Assembly (NCBI GenBank): GCA_902776985.1
Contig: CACYSD010000001.1
Location: 133,672 to 197,671 of the forward strand
Reading direction: 5' to 3'
DNA length: 64,000 bases
DNA from: UBA3839 sp902776985
GTDB lineage: Bacteria; Bacteroidota; Bacteroidia; Bacteroidales; Bacteroidaceae
Shown here: piece by piece, positions 36,901-45,273 of the stretch
How the letters are laid out: each line of letters begins with the position of its first letter
How positions within the stretch are numbered: the first letter of the stretch is position 1
Notes under the pieces: model-generated
Told to the model about the DNA's origin: nothing
The model's input: the letters and a program-made list of their open reading frames with translations, nothing else
Database searches by the model: none
Translations under genes and position numbers: made by a program

Positions 36901-39900
36901 CTCCGTTGTCTGTAACACCTTCAAACAAAGCAATAAGGTCGTCGGCTGTCAATGTAGATGCCTTGGCACCATTTGCGTCAGTGTGATATTGTGTACCATC
37001 GGTATCCACACACTCCTTGACACACTTGTATTTAAGCTCGTAGTAAGCTCTCTCACGTTGAGGAAGAGTACGATATATATCAATCGTAATTTCAGGGTCA
37101 ATGGTATAGTAGTCCGTACCGTAGTTGGTAATGTTCAACTCACGATAACCGTCAACGAATGTCAAGTTACCGTCACCGTAAAGACCACCTGTATGTCCAG
37201 TACCCAATGTAATAAGGTCGCGATGATATACGTCATGGATTGATGCCGATGCATTTCCGAATACAGTAGTTGTATTGGCATAGACTGTAGAAGAACCGGA
37301 AGATGTATTTCCTCCTGCGAACACGGCGTTATAGATGGTAATACCCCTGGAGTCAAGAGATGCCCAACGGCTGTCTAGGTTCTTATTACCCAGAGTATTC
37401 AGGTCTGATGTTTGTACATAATCACCGACAGAATATGCATGTCCATTGATTGTCACAGCAGAAAGAACTTTGCAGTATGGTTCTACCACCACCTTACAGT
37501 CCTCAGTAAGCAAGAATTCACCATTTTCTCGCACCCATTTAGGGTCGTTTTCTTCATACTCAAAATTTTCTGGTATGTATGGATTAGTACCATAATCATA
37601 AGCGTAATAGTAGCCTTCATATTTGTTGTCGTAACGATTTCCGTCCTTAATACCTACAAAGAGTTTGCCGTCCTTCTCGTATGCACTGTAAACGTAACCG
37701 ATATCACCGCCACCGAAGACGTTGCCGTAACCACCCATGACCTCGTCAACGCTCTCAGCTGTTCCTACCTCACCACCATGAATCTTAACAACGGTCTGTC
37801 CGAAGACATAACCATCAGAGTAGAGCGTACCACCTTCACCTAAGTTGTTATAGCCTCGGCCACCACCGAAGACATTGCGATGCACATGACCTTCGTAGAT
37901 TTCAACGTTAGTCACACCAGCCTTATAGATACCTTTCAGAACACGTACAGAATTGTCTTGTCCGCTCGCAATAATAATACCACGACCGATGGCTGCAATC
38001 TCACCACCGCCAAAGACTGCGTTGCGCACATGACCGCCATACATCTTCACATTAGTAATGTCCACATTACTGTTGTCGATATAACCTCCACCGAAGATAC
38101 ATCCACTGTCGTACAGACGATTAGTACCGTCGCCCGACCATGTTTCGTCGTGCAACTTCTCCTGATAGTAGTCCGTTCCAACCTGTATATATTCAATGTC
38201 ATCGGTAGGTTCGCTGTCGAAACGACGGTAGCCTATAAAGCCATTATAGAATGTGAGGTTGGCGGTTCCGAACACGGCACCACCTTCACCGCCACCATAA
38301 GCGTTACGTTCGATGGCTGGAATACCGTTCACAAAACTGTCGCCATCGGTTTTTCCGATATACACGTGTGTCTCACCTGCGATGTCACCCACTGTTGTAT
38401 CGCTGATGCTTCCTTCGTGTTTACCCACACTACCCTTCCATCCGCCACCATAGACGTTACGTGCTGAACCGCCTTCTACATAGACATTGGCAGAAGCGAT
38501 GAACGGATTTCCGAAGTCATCGGTCAGTCCTCCGTTTCGGTCATACACAGCACCTGTGGTTCCTGCAGCATAGAGGTCTCGTGTAACCTTACCGCCCAAT
38601 AATTCAGCGTATGTGGTTCCATAGACGTCACCACTGCCTTCAACCTTATCGTCACCCAGTCCGCCACCATAGCAGTATCTGCCTACAGTAGCTCCTTGAT
38701 AGATTCTTACGTTGGTATTATATTTCTCAGGACGCGAAGGAACTACACTGTGCAGACGATTACCCTTTGCAAGAGCGTCATTCAGACCATTGTCCACATA
38801 TCCATTACCTAAGTCAAGAGGGAGTGTAGCGAATTCCGGAGCAGGATTGTTCACAGGGTCTGCCTCATGGGCTGCAGCCTGAGCCTCCATATAATCCTTC
38901 CATGCAATAACGGACGGCTTGCTAATCACCTTTCCGAGCATACCTCCACCGTATGCCTGGTCCACAAGAGCACCATTCTTGAGATTCACCTCTGTATATT
39001 GCGCCCAGGTATGTTCACCAAGACCTGCGCCATAAACTGTTCCCTGATAGTTTTTCACACGATCCGACATCACAGTGCTACTGACGTTTATAGTAGCGTA
39101 GAGTGTACGTCGGAAAGCGTTGTTTCCTCCATAGATGTTACTTACCAGAGCGTCAGGACTGCTGTAGTTCACAATTGCTTCATACACGTCGCAAGGTTCT
39201 TCGTTGGTTGTTCCGTAAGCACCGCCGAAGATTCCCGAAAGGGCAATAGTAGAGCCAACCGGTACATTCACTACTGTACGTCGTGTTACACCTGACTCAT
39301 AGGATGCACCGTAAACAGCGCTGATTTGTCCGCGTGCAAGGTCAATAACAGCAGAAGCCTTGTCGAGGTCGAAGCCAGGATTGTATGTCTGGGACTGGGT
39401 ATAACGCATACCAAGACCGTTACAGCTACCTGCTCCAAATACCTCTGTGGCTTTGAAATTCTCTATATCGTCAGGAATATCTATAAGCACATAACTGTAA
39501 TCCTGCATTTCATTACCGGTAAAGTTGCCCACACTACCCTGTCCTGCTCCAAACACTTTTTTAATTGAATTATCATGGTAGGCAATAGGACGGATGTTCA
39601 CGAATGCATTTTCCGAATAAAGGGTGTGTTCCACACGATTCTCATAATCAGAGTCAGTGTAGTCATAGTCTCCATAGCAGCCTCCGAAGATATTTTCCAC
39701 ACGTCCCTGAGTATATTCAATATATGTGGTAGCTGTGGCAAGGTCTGTGTTGTACACCTTACCCCATACCTCGCTTCTCACACGGGAGATAAAGTCCTTG
39801 GAACCGAGGATACGTCCACCGAGGTCGTTACCGCCATAGACATGGTCACGAATCCAGGGGAATCCAGTCACAGTGGTTTCTCCGTTCTGCCATTGACCAA

Positions 39901-42568
39901 TATAAGTCTCCGTATGTCCGAGGATGTCGGCATTACAAGAACCTGCGAAAGTATTGAACACTCGACCGTTTCCCAGATTGATGTGGGTATCACCTAAGAT
40001 AAGTCCTTCAAAGCCTCCACCATAGATAAACTCACACTCAGCCATGTTTTCATCACTGACCTTCTTGGACTTACCCACAGAGCCGCCATGAAGGTTGATG
40101 TAGGTACTGTATTTCGGGTCATAACCGTTAGCGAGGTCATATTCCAGTTCGCCTGTAAGCGGATTGCGGGTTCCCTTACCTACGGCACCCAGTTCACCGC
40201 CTCCGAAGATCTGGAACACATAACCTTTCTTCAGGTTAATCGTCACGCTTCCCCAGATTTCCGAATCCTTACCATATCCACCGCCAAAGAGGTTAAGTGC
40301 GGAACCAAGCGGGTCCATTCCCTGTTCGTCGAGGATGACACCGCTTCGGGCAGTTACTATCTCATAGTTCTCATCATTGTTATACATTATTTTCTCAGGG
40401 TCATCATTGGTGATATTCACCTGATCAAATACTGCATGTTCTCCTTCCAAGTCAACAATAGAACTGTTGATGTTGATAGTTATGTCACCCTCCACGTGTC
40501 CACTCTCATAACAGCCACCATAGATATTTCCTCCGTCAAGACGACGGTTCATGGTAGAATGTAGAGCATCACCGTCCCAAGTACTGTCGTTCCAGGCTAC
40601 CTGTATGTAGTTTCCACTTGGGTCATGTGTCTTTTTCACTGTATTCCACACCAGATGTCCGTTAGGCAGCATGGCATTGTCGTCAATTCCCTCTATTGGC
40701 CAGCGCATAGGTTGCAGTTTCAGACCGGAGAGATTGAAAGAGAGGCTGAAATTGCTGGCATCCTTAAGGATTCCTCCTTCAAACGCCGCATTGTACTGTG
40801 TCTTCTTCACGTATGCATTATTACAGCCTCCTACAAATTTATCGAAAATAACAACCGGGTGTGTAAAATCAATGGAACTTGCAGTTGCAGCGACACGAAC
40901 ACTACCTACATTACCACCACAGTAGAAAGAACCGAAATACGTGCTGTATTGCACATAGTCGTCATCAAATCCGATAAATGGTCTTACACCCAACTCACAG
41001 CCCTTCATGTACATCTCCATCTGGGCAGCGTTGGTCAAATCTATCTTGCTAAAATCGTGGTCTGTGGAAACTGTAGTCACAACTCCATCGTCATCGACAT
41101 AATTAGCCAATTGCTTGAGCATGTCTTCAGCTACCATATTCTCACCGTTACTGCCAAGGAACACCTTGTCGGCAAGAACATAAGAACCAATCTTCAACTC
41201 TGCTTTTGCACTACTGCGCGAAGAACGGAGAGTGGCACTATTACCACCACAATAGATTGAACCACGGACAATAACCTTGCGGTTCGCTGCTCCAGTCAAG
41301 TGGATAGATACTGCCTCTGCATTAGGGCGGAACAGATTCAGCGCGGCAAGAGACTTCAAACCTGGGTCGGTAGGTATTTCACTCTCATTTGCCAATACCA
41401 CGTCTGGATTATAGTAATAGTCACGATAAGTTAATGATGTTGCCAACTCAGGATTGTCGGTATATGGATAAGAACCATTACCTCCACCATAGACGTCACC
41501 GTTGATGGTGCTGTGAATACCTACGGCATTTCCACCATAAACGGTTCCTGAAATATCATTACCGCCATATACATTATTGATATTACCACCCCAGATAGAA
41601 GTACGTGCCGAGTAGCCTTCAGGAATGGAGACACCGTCAATTATTTCCGCATGAATTTCATTTTTAGCAGGATTTACATCCGCCATACGGCAACCGCCAT
41701 AGACATTATTAATCTCAATATCGTCACTGGTGATGTTGAGCCAAATGCCGTTAGGGTGAGTCATCGCACCCATATTGCCACCTGAATACAGGTTGTCAAT
41801 CTTACCTTTCTTCAGATTCCATGAAGGACGGATTTCCATATCGGCTTTGTTATTGCCACCAAAGACGCGTGAGAACTGGTATTTGTCACTTGAAAGGACA
41901 TCCTCGCCACCTGCACCAAGTATAGAAATTTCCATACGTTCCAGAGTCGCGGGATCAGCTAACAGGTTGGTTGTGCCATCCACACCACCCATGATGCTGG
42001 TAGTGACAGTACTGTTGTTGTCAATACATATCTTAGCTGTATTACTTACCGTCACATTATTACCACCTCCATAGACATAGGCAAATGTTCCACCGGCAAT
42101 CTCCAGATAAGACTTTTCCAGAATCGGTTGGTTGGCTTTTGTGGCTAACGTCTTGATATTCTCACCTGTTCCGGTAGTTACGGTATATGTGCCTTCTCCG
42201 TCACTGGTATAGGTATAGTCTCCGTTACCACCACCAAAGAGGCTACCGATAAACATCTTCTTTCCCGTACCTTCTGGATTGGTACGGATAAAGGCATTAT
42301 AAGTATTATCAACGTGGTTATCGTCAGCCTCAAGAAGTTTTTCGGGAACAGTCTGTGAAGTTCCGATTTCTCCGGAAATATCATTACCTCCATATACTGC
42401 ATTGATGAGGACGTCACAATAGTCTGCACCGATATTGACAAACGTCGATCCACCGACATCGGCCTGGCGAGCACCACCGTACACCTTGCCGCCAATGACA
42501 ATCTGCGCCTCAGCCACAATTGTGCTTAGGAGCAACATCAAACATAATATGAAAAATCTATTCTTCAA
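30929..42568 (-). CDS. giant secreted VYGGG-repeat protein (3879 aa) with C-terminal sorting-like tail
   Basis: Signal peptide MKNRFFILCLMLLLSTIVAEA, cleaved before Q-I-V-I-G-G, so repeats start at the mature N-terminus without an intervening domain. Residues about 23-1940 carry about 37 units with core Y/F-G-G/A-G/N/C (NAVYGGNDIS, NVFGGGDIGYV, EVFGAGSCNG), predicted to form a beta-solenoid. Residues about 1940-3000 are a different, aspartate/tyrosine-rich region with no clear repeats. A GLUG-like patch lies near 3100-3200 (T-I-T-G-L-D-H-S-L-F-G-H-L). The last 80 residues (I-R-I-Y-T-A-D-G-A-R-V-A ... K-G-V-Y-L-V-N-N-K-K-L-I-I-H) resemble a Bacteroidales C-terminal sorting tail. It follows the 353-residue fimbrillin-like gene by 16 nt and precedes the second giant by 8 nt, so it belongs to the pilus operon. 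No enzyme motif is seen. Confidence 0.85.
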   Translation of the reverse strand: MKNRFFILCLMLLLSTIVAEAQIVIGGKVYGGARQADVGGSTFVNIGADYCDVLINAVYGGNDISGEIGTSQTVPEKLLEADDNHVDNTYNAFIRTNPEGTGKKMFIGSLFGGGNGDYTYTSDGEGTYTVTTGTGENIKTLATKANQPILEKSYLEIAGGTFAYVYGGGNNVTVSNTAKICIDNNSTVTTSIMGGVDGTTNLLADPATLERMEISILGAGGEDVLSSDKYQFSRVFGGNNKADMEIRPSWNLKKGKIDNLYSGGNMGAMTHPNGIWLNITSDDIEINNVYGGCRMADVNPAKNEIHAEIIDGVSIPEGYSARTSIWGGNINNVYGGNDISGTVYGGNAVGIHSTINGDVYGGGNGSYPYTDNPELATSLTYRDYYYNPDVVLANESEIPTDPGLKSLAALNLFRPNAEAVSIHLTGAANRKVIVRGSIYCGGNSATLRSSRSSAKAELKIGSYVLADKVFLGSNGENMVAEDMLKQLANYVDDDGVVTTVSTDHDFSKIDLTNAAQMEMYMKGCELGVRPFIGFDDDYVQYSTYFGSFYCGGNVGSVRVAATASSIDFTHPVVIFDKFVGGCNNAYVKKTQYNAAFEGGILKDASNFSLSFNLSGLKLQPMRWPIEGIDDNAMLPNGHLVWNTVKKTHDPSGNYIQVAWNDSTWDGDALHSTMNRRLDGGNIYGGCYESGHVEGDITININSSIVDLEGEHAVFDQVNITNDDPEKIMYNNDENYEIVTARSGVILDEQGMDPLGSALNLFGGGYGKDSEIWGSVTINLKKGYVFQIFGGGELGAVGKGTRNPLTGELEYDLANGYDPKYSTYINLHGGSVGKSKKVSDENMAECEFIYGGGFEGLILGDTHINLGNGRVFNTFAGSCNADILGHTETYIGQWQNGETTVTGFPWIRDHVYGGNDLGGRILGSKDFISRVRSEVWGKVYNTDLATATTYIEYTQGRVENIFGGCYGDYDYTDSDYENRVEHTLYSENAFVNIRPIAYHDNSIKKVFGAGQGSVGNFTGNEMQDYSYVLIDIPDDIENFKATEVFGAGSCNGLGMRYTQSQTYNPGFDLDKASAVIDLARGQISAVYGASYESGVTRRTVVNVPVGSTIALSGIFGGAYGTTNEEPCDVYEAIVNYSSPDALVSNIYGGNNAFRRTLYATINVSSTVMSDRVKNYQGTVYGAGLGEHTWAQYTEVNLKNGALVDQAYGGGMLGKVISKPSVIAWKDYMEAQAAAHEADPVNNPAPEFATLPLDLGNGYVDNGLNDALAKGNRLHSVVPSRPEKYNTNVRIYQGATVGRYCYGGGLGDDKVEGSGDVYGTTYAELLGGKVTRDLYAAGTTGAVYDRNGGLTDDFGNPFIASANVYVEGGSARNVYGGGWKGSVGKHEGSISDTTVGDIAGETHVYIGKTDGDSFVNGIPAIERNAYGGGEGGAVFGTANLTFYNGFIGYRRFDSEPTDDIEYIQVGTDYYQEKLHDETWSGDGTNRLYDSGCIFGGGYIDNSNVDITNVKMYGGHVRNAVFGGGEIAAIGRGIIIASGQDNSVRVLKGIYKAGVTNVEIYEGHVHRNVFGGGRGYNNLGEGGTLYSDGYVFGQTVVKIHGGEVGTAESVDEVMGGYGNVFGGGDIGYVYSAYEKDGKLFVGIKDGNRYDNKYEGYYYAYDYGTNPYIPENFEYEENDPKWVRENGEFLLTEDCKVVVEPYCKVLSAVTINGHAYSVGDYVQTSDLNTLGNKNLDSRWASLDSRGITIYNAVFAGGNTSSGSSTVYANTTTVFGNASASIHDVYHRDLITLGTGHTGGLYGDGNLTFVDGYRELNITNYGTDYYTIDPEITIDIYRTLPQRERAYYELKYKCVKECVDTDGTQYHTDANGAKASTLTADDLIALFEGVTDNGVPIIITNDKGEKVPNPIYWEENGVCSIYAGRLMNTIQRSDFCGVFGSRMVMKGAQDRVPEVVDYTNYTINRVREVSLNQKRSVIPADIEHKPGADPNSEEPEDYLDVSKAIHGNYFGIYNVVNYLGALTSDVHFRPNEDTRITDNSDTETYGPEKDEHGNLVGDDLTYYNWKKKHVKERKRNNGTSFNKVALASGVYLELTSEKSTGTELNEKDWGYVTGVIELDLINVQTGIGGGFVYAKNEHGRQTYTPKNHDTLTELNADAITRKNYTYSTTDLYEWQTSGNFVHGTQTIIDDCYNISGRYSGDGAVPAHYWFIKGSVYVYDRYISAYTGSPNAYSERINIPLTITASSNAHMKLLNVMPNRYAYFSQPDVPIEDGKKIVINDVSYYKNDPISYWDWYLLSKAERALFVEDTYVTIAACKVGDTDYPEGSVLLPEDYETLKASAPKKRLNGTESPLEPSAYHTELQKDVAFDYIFRSSNNVGHDTGYMLTYSMSNPRPWDTWYTKVESANHERLSPEDYNNETGYESGPTYHLKGTEGGILGQRGYNIDNVISKETYDTYQSMITSHSSDVPDGQAEFEPAYIVTEQVEYNDGGDVHHLNVGTAIPASLVPTLPAGSASPAYICLGTIQLEATEYIYVNTKMTAEQKAEYISMYQTESPLLADEIDNSIVPAYICTTAGLYGGNYYEVGKNYRGLEVWSSMSKTDRERFDFNYDAFDLLIDPLYSRDEAGNVVYAEGRKYQYDGADFTTAAQVEANGVGYSLSQYVDYSATYQGTETLNYGGKTITNGTEVSRTVFESIPNEKRFYSPISVQAAGNVYVVHTAFEIGNSPYAAGTTITANAYNSLGTSEQSNISVLTFTSEQVGKTYYYCRESYVVGEHGEGVAVTKAAVEGSTGSASYTNGQTVPLGFVIEASNYSNLTNKQMNFLIHGISPNGTGTLYVARNSDIFDLSKEKIITVIYEYNYEESDATAMHITPISERHVVNFHLQFKSGVPTVENIKSPRMVIPGDYVGLREPNVIPGAYEVTGGGWKIFEKISDAENHTNGIDYIPRVDKLYWYNDGYYVAYYAKTYLGETYSNHVPLRVANYHDLDAVMKDKAHHMYVDNPGVKRESKIYIDNRTCESDPTKSELDLLKDFFDLSVLSTTPEAGTALEGHANLDTHVHSARNLEFILRSDVSPKAYSVDGGSVTGWTPIGYDNSLEDTGKCFEGTLHGDGHTITGLDHSLFGHLCGEVYNLGVTGSYTSAGIADEGSGYLENCWINTSDNTEKNKKALFENPINTANRTVHLVNCYYPQENQYLSGSGSIEKPLHAFRNGEVTYDLNGFYLFKRYCDNNSSVNTNPYQYYTVGANKTLTLHTGYYANATGPYLFYDNADNYLGSYVESRFADGDYQYAGGEVPSDLDERYDEEHEAYHPIWPDDYFFFGQALNYNHVNGRTHQDNPTVINRSGNYLVTTDAGNRVFRAPAYYRSGNAGVAYFNPYAVFAQTMYGDESMIAYKDMTAIDFTGGNGDLAAGYKMGNVAASGKLPARFYPPLLDDGGLSAFVNVDLTKNLLVYTGVPGGTGTGQTPNASQKTANVVSAYLADGTYTETNTTYRTVDFMDPSHIRGHWVQQSGGVYTAVRDHFLVDLQDFNAPIAYNFGSGNRMWYQRYPDHFVNMNSGWESVSLPFEVELVTTDKKGELTHFYKNSTKGHEYWLREFKGNVQQKMENNQPVDGVFTADFDPLAPSNHTKNYTNTFLYDYYYSQYEFLDRNTDEFKKIYYSTDYLAARYPVDNYPYYDAGKPYIVGFPGKTFFEFDLSGTWTPDNLVNFPITIASPGKQYITFASVEGTSIGVSDNEMEGVSSGGYTFVPTYLNNPEAASVSVFALDNDGGSFENTTAGAASLTAFRPYIKAPSSTKARKIILNKSSGEIDLEPTGEDIDDGSLIVYSENDKIVVKSTLRRTMPIRIYTADGARVATFKIHTDETFEVPVSAKGVYLVNNKKLIIH

Positions 42569-42584
42569 TTTTCCTAATAATCTT

Positions 42585-43646
42585 TTAGTTCACAACAAAA
42601 GGAGGATTGTCCACATCGTCTTCCGATAACTGAAGAATATATGTGGGATCCACTGTTAGTTTCACGTTTCTCTTTTGTCCGCGATCCACTGTCGACAGCA
42701 CATCGAGTTTGTTCTCACTCACACAGTCTTCACGGAGAAGGTTTCCATATCGGTCATAAATATCGTAAACACTTACCAGTTTCAGGTCTGAACGAGCCGA
42801 TTTGGCAATATAAATCAGTTCGCCTAGATTCTCATACGATGTAGTCAGCTCTCGCTCTGTGTCAAGCAGCACTACCTGTCCCTTCTCTGTTCCCTTCTGG
42901 GTGAAAGTCACTGTTGGAATCACATAAGGGCGGAACTCTATGCTTGCATCGACCGTTGCTGCGGTTTCTGTTTTTAGCACTACCGACTTAAGGCGGATAG
43001 TACGCAGAGCACCATAACCGGCATCTACACGTATGCTGAACTGCACGGCAGAGAAGATATGGTCGAACAGCAGACTCACATTGTTCTGGTCACGACCTTT
43101 GGCCTGATACAGGTAAGAACCTGCAGTGACCGTCACATCATCCGTAGGGTCTTCAGAGCCTTTCACACCTGTAATCACACAAACATCCTTATCGCCAAGA
43201 CTCTTCAGGTTTGGCAGAGTAATAGTCGCTCCCTGGCTGAAATTGCCACCGTATGGGGTGATGCTCGGATTCTCCACTGCGCTCATTGGCAGGAAGCCGT
43301 AGAAATAGTAAGTCTTGCTTTGCTGAACTACGGCATAGCTTTTCCAGTGGTCGGTTTCATAAACGAAACGGCGATAGGAATATTCTGTTGGAGGAATTGT
43401 CAGAAACAAGCCAATGGCATGACTTTCTTCAACCGCCTCCGGGTGCTGGGTGACGTAAGGTTCATATCCAGATGGAGCCGAAGGTGCACGACGAGAGGCA
43501 ACAGGAGTCACATCCTCCAGTTGATTGGCATACGACACCAGTTCCAAAGTATAGCCTTTTTCCTCACTATCATCTGTACACGACACCATCAGCATTGAGA
43601 GAATTATCCCAATGCCAAAATAGAAATATGTGTTCAGATGCTTCAT
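42585..43646 (-). CDS. fimbrillin-like lipoprotein (353 aa), minor pilus subunit
   Basis: Lipoprotein signal peptide with lipobox LMVSC (Cys23). The mature protein is rich in beta-strands; the region S-L-L-F-D-H-I-F-S-A-V-Q-F-S-I (about 190-205) corresponds to the Bacteroidales fimbrillin pattern L-x-F-x-H-x-x-x-A/S-x-V/L-x-F, which marks the first domain of FimA/Mfa-type subunits. The C-terminal strand is D-N-P-P-F-V-V-N. An R-R-A-P motif at about 51-54 could be a processing site for subunit activation. It lies directly upstream of the giant genes and is likely a minor or tip-proximal subunit that links them to the fibre. Confidence 0.75.
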   Translation of the reverse strand: MKHLNTYFYFGIGIILSMLMVSCTDDSEEKGYTLELVSYANQLEDVTPVASRRAPSAPSGYEPYVTQHPEAVEESHAIGLFLTIPPTEYSYRRFVYETDHWKSYAVVQQSKTYYFYGFLPMSAVENPSITPYGGNFSQGATITLPNLKSLGDKDVCVITGVKGSEDPTDDVTVTAGSYLYQAKGRDQNNVSLLFDHIFSAVQFSIRVDAGYGALRTIRLKSVVLKTETAATVDASIEFRPYVIPTVTFTQKGTEKGQVVLLDTERELTTSYENLGELIYIAKSARSDLKLVSVYDIYDRYGNLLREDCVSENKLDVLSTVDRGQKRNVKLTVDPTYILQLSEDDVDNPPFVVN

Positions 43647-43939
43647 CAGTTTATTTTTTAGTCATCGCGCTGAAGCGCTGGATTTGAAGGATTAAAAGGA
43701 TTTATATTTTTGTCAAGAATTAGAGAATTAGAGAATTTTTTGCTCGACAGAGTCAATTATTTCTATTTGAATTTTCCGGAACAATTTTCGCTAAGCGAAA
43801 AGAAAAATTCCTTAATTCGATAAATTCGAGATATAAATTATTATTTAAGCTTTTATATTTTTATCGCCTTTAGGCGAGTGAGTTTTTAAGTTCTTTGTAA
43901 CTACTCCCCTCCCCTGGGAGGGGCAAGGGGGTGGGTCTC
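43647..43939 (-). other. intergenic region in the pilus operon with micro-hairpins
   Basis: No gene. Short triloop or tetraloop hairpins stand in A/T-rich sequence: GCGC-TGAA-GCGC near 43667, TTCGC-TAA-GCGAA near 43788, CGCC-TTTA-GGCG near 43866. At 43899-43939 lies a GC-rich gene-end element abutting the stop codon of the gene on its right (43940). Confidence 0.65.
43899..43939 (-). repeat. GC-rich gene-end element, copy e
   Basis: AACTACTCCCCTCCCCTGGG, GAGGGG, CAAGGGGGTGGGTCTC on the plus strand. On the coding strand its GAGACCC end begins right at the TAG stop of the 398-residue lipoprotein gene. Confidence 0.8.
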
Positions 43940-45136
43940 CTACCAATTATACAGTCCGTGTTCCAAGTCTACTTCATTCCAGGCGCGGATGTAGGCTAAT
44001 ATCAGTTGCAACTCTTCACCTCCTAAGTAATAGACATATACCATCCAGGTGTGGTTACGGCTGAAATTATAATTACCCGGGACGTCGCTCATGCTGAAGT
44101 TCTTGGTTTTAGGACTTAATTGAACATTGTTCTCGTCAGTAATTGTATATTCTATCGTACCTGTCAGGCTGCGGTCACTTTCACGGAAGTAGTACGGTCC
44201 GAGCTGTGACGCCTCACCATCGGCGATAAATTTATCGACCAAATCCTCATAGTCCTGAATGTCCTGCGAGTCGTAGATAATGTTGGCGATTTCCGAAGTC
44301 TTCGCCACCTCTACAGGAGTGAAGGAAGTAGCTCCTGATATATACGAGCCGCTCAGTCTATAAGGGTTATTAGTTGTATTGAATACATATTCAGATTCCG
44401 GGAACAGATTCCCGTTCAGTTGTATGCTGTTAATGCTGATTGACGATTTCACTTCCTTGTTCTGTGCCATCACGAAGCGCAGTTTCGACACGCATCGGGT
44501 AAGATGCACCACTGGCAGACTAAGAACAGGGTATGTTCCAACCACCGAGATATTATCTGCACATCCCGACATAGGCAGTCCGTTAGCGGATATATCCGTT
44601 GTCAAGGTCGTTGTTCCGAAGTAGTCAGAAGCAATCAAGGCATCACGCACCTGAGCACGTGTGGATGTTTCGTTGAGGGCGCTAAGCCCAACGCTTTCCG
44701 CATTTGCCAGTACATAGACATCCACCTGCTTTGCATCACCTGTCAGCGCCTCCACCTGAGCCTCGGTCAGTGCTATTTGGAACAGTTTCGGGCGAGTGCC
44801 TAGAAGCTGTGGTTCATCCGGGGAAAGATAGTGCAGCGGAATATCTGTATCAGCACTGTTATCATGTTTGAAAACCCAGATTTTCAGCGATTTCACATCC
44901 CTCTCCAGGGTATATGGATTAAGTCTTCCATCATCCGCACGTGTCACCATTGGGTCATCAGACGGATAGACATAGATATTCAGTACCCCACCCTGCTTAT
45001 CAGGCGGCGTAGTCTCATGATCTTTCGAACATGAAAAGAGCAGAAGCAGGAATAAGAGCAGAAGAAGACCCACCCCCAGCCCCTCTCGTAAAAGGAGTGG
45101 AGTAGTTACCTGCATATTATGTGTGGCTATCTTCAT
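43940..45136 (-). CDS. fimbrillin-like lipoprotein (398 aa) with repeat-derived signal peptide
   Basis: Pilus-subunit-like lipoprotein. The signal peptide is unusual: residues 10-25 (V-T-T-P-L-L-L-R-E-G-L-G-V-G-L-L) are encoded by a GC-rich dispersed repeat, running into L-L-L-F-L-L-L-L-F-S-C with lipid-modified Cys36. The mature part begins with a fimbrillin-like domain (L-N-I-Y-V-Y-P-S near 52 and V-K-S-L-K-I-W-V-F, typical of FimB/Mfa-type minor subunits), R-C-V-S-K-L-R-F-V-M near 215, and ends W-M-V-Y-V-Y-Y-L-G-G-E-E-L-Q-L. It is probably a minor fimbrial component. Translation may start at Met1 or Met8, both upstream of the repeat. Confidence 0.75.
   Translation of the reverse strand: MKIATHNMQVTTPLLLREGLGVGLLLLLFLLLLFSCSKDHETTPPDKQGGVLNIYVYPSDDPMVTRADDGRLNPYTLERDVKSLKIWVFKHDNSADTDIPLHYLSPDEPQLLGTRPKLFQIALTEAQVEALTGDAKQVDVYVLANAESVGLSALNETSTRAQVRDALIASDYFGTTTLTTDISANGLPMSGCADNISVVGTYPVLSLPVVHLTRCVSKLRFVMAQNKEVKSSISINSIQLNGNLFPESEYVFNTTNNPYRLSGSYISGATSFTPVEVAKTSEIANIIYDSQDIQDYEDLVDKFIADGEASQLGPYYFRESDRSLTGTIEYTITDENNVQLSPKTKNFSMSDVPGNYNFSRNHTWMVYVYYLGGEELQLILAYIRAWNEVDLEHGLYNW
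45063..45109 (-). repeat. GC-rich gene-end element, copy f (encodes part of a signal peptide)
   Basis: On the minus strand it reads GGTAACTACTCCACTCCTTT, AGGGGCTGGGGGTGGGTCTTC. It is translated as residues 10-25 of the 398-residue lipoprotein, supplying the n-region and the start of the hydrophobic core. Confidence 0.85.
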
Positions 45137-45196
45137 CTTATCTATGTCATTTATAGTTTCTATAGCATCTATAGTTGTATTCTCAGTTTTTTCTAT

Positions 45197-45272
45197 CTAC
45201 TCCCTCGCCCTTTGGACAGGGGGCTGGGGGTGAGGCTTTTCTCCCCCTTGGGGGAGGTCAGGAGGGGGTCCT
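45197..45272 (-). repeat. GC-rich gene-end element, copy g (double)
   Basis: Two head-to-tail copies, both with the GACCCCC/GCCTCACC side toward the stop codon (45274-45276) of the 625-residue fimbrillin gene. The inner stem CTCCCCC-TTGG-GGGAG is perfect. Confidence 0.8.
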
Positions 45273-45273
45273 T

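Noticed and set aside
22926..42568. Giant genes as an assembly artefact
   Set aside because: Both frames stay open over 8 and 11.6 kb, repeats are diverged from each other, and signal peptides and intergenic spacing are normal.
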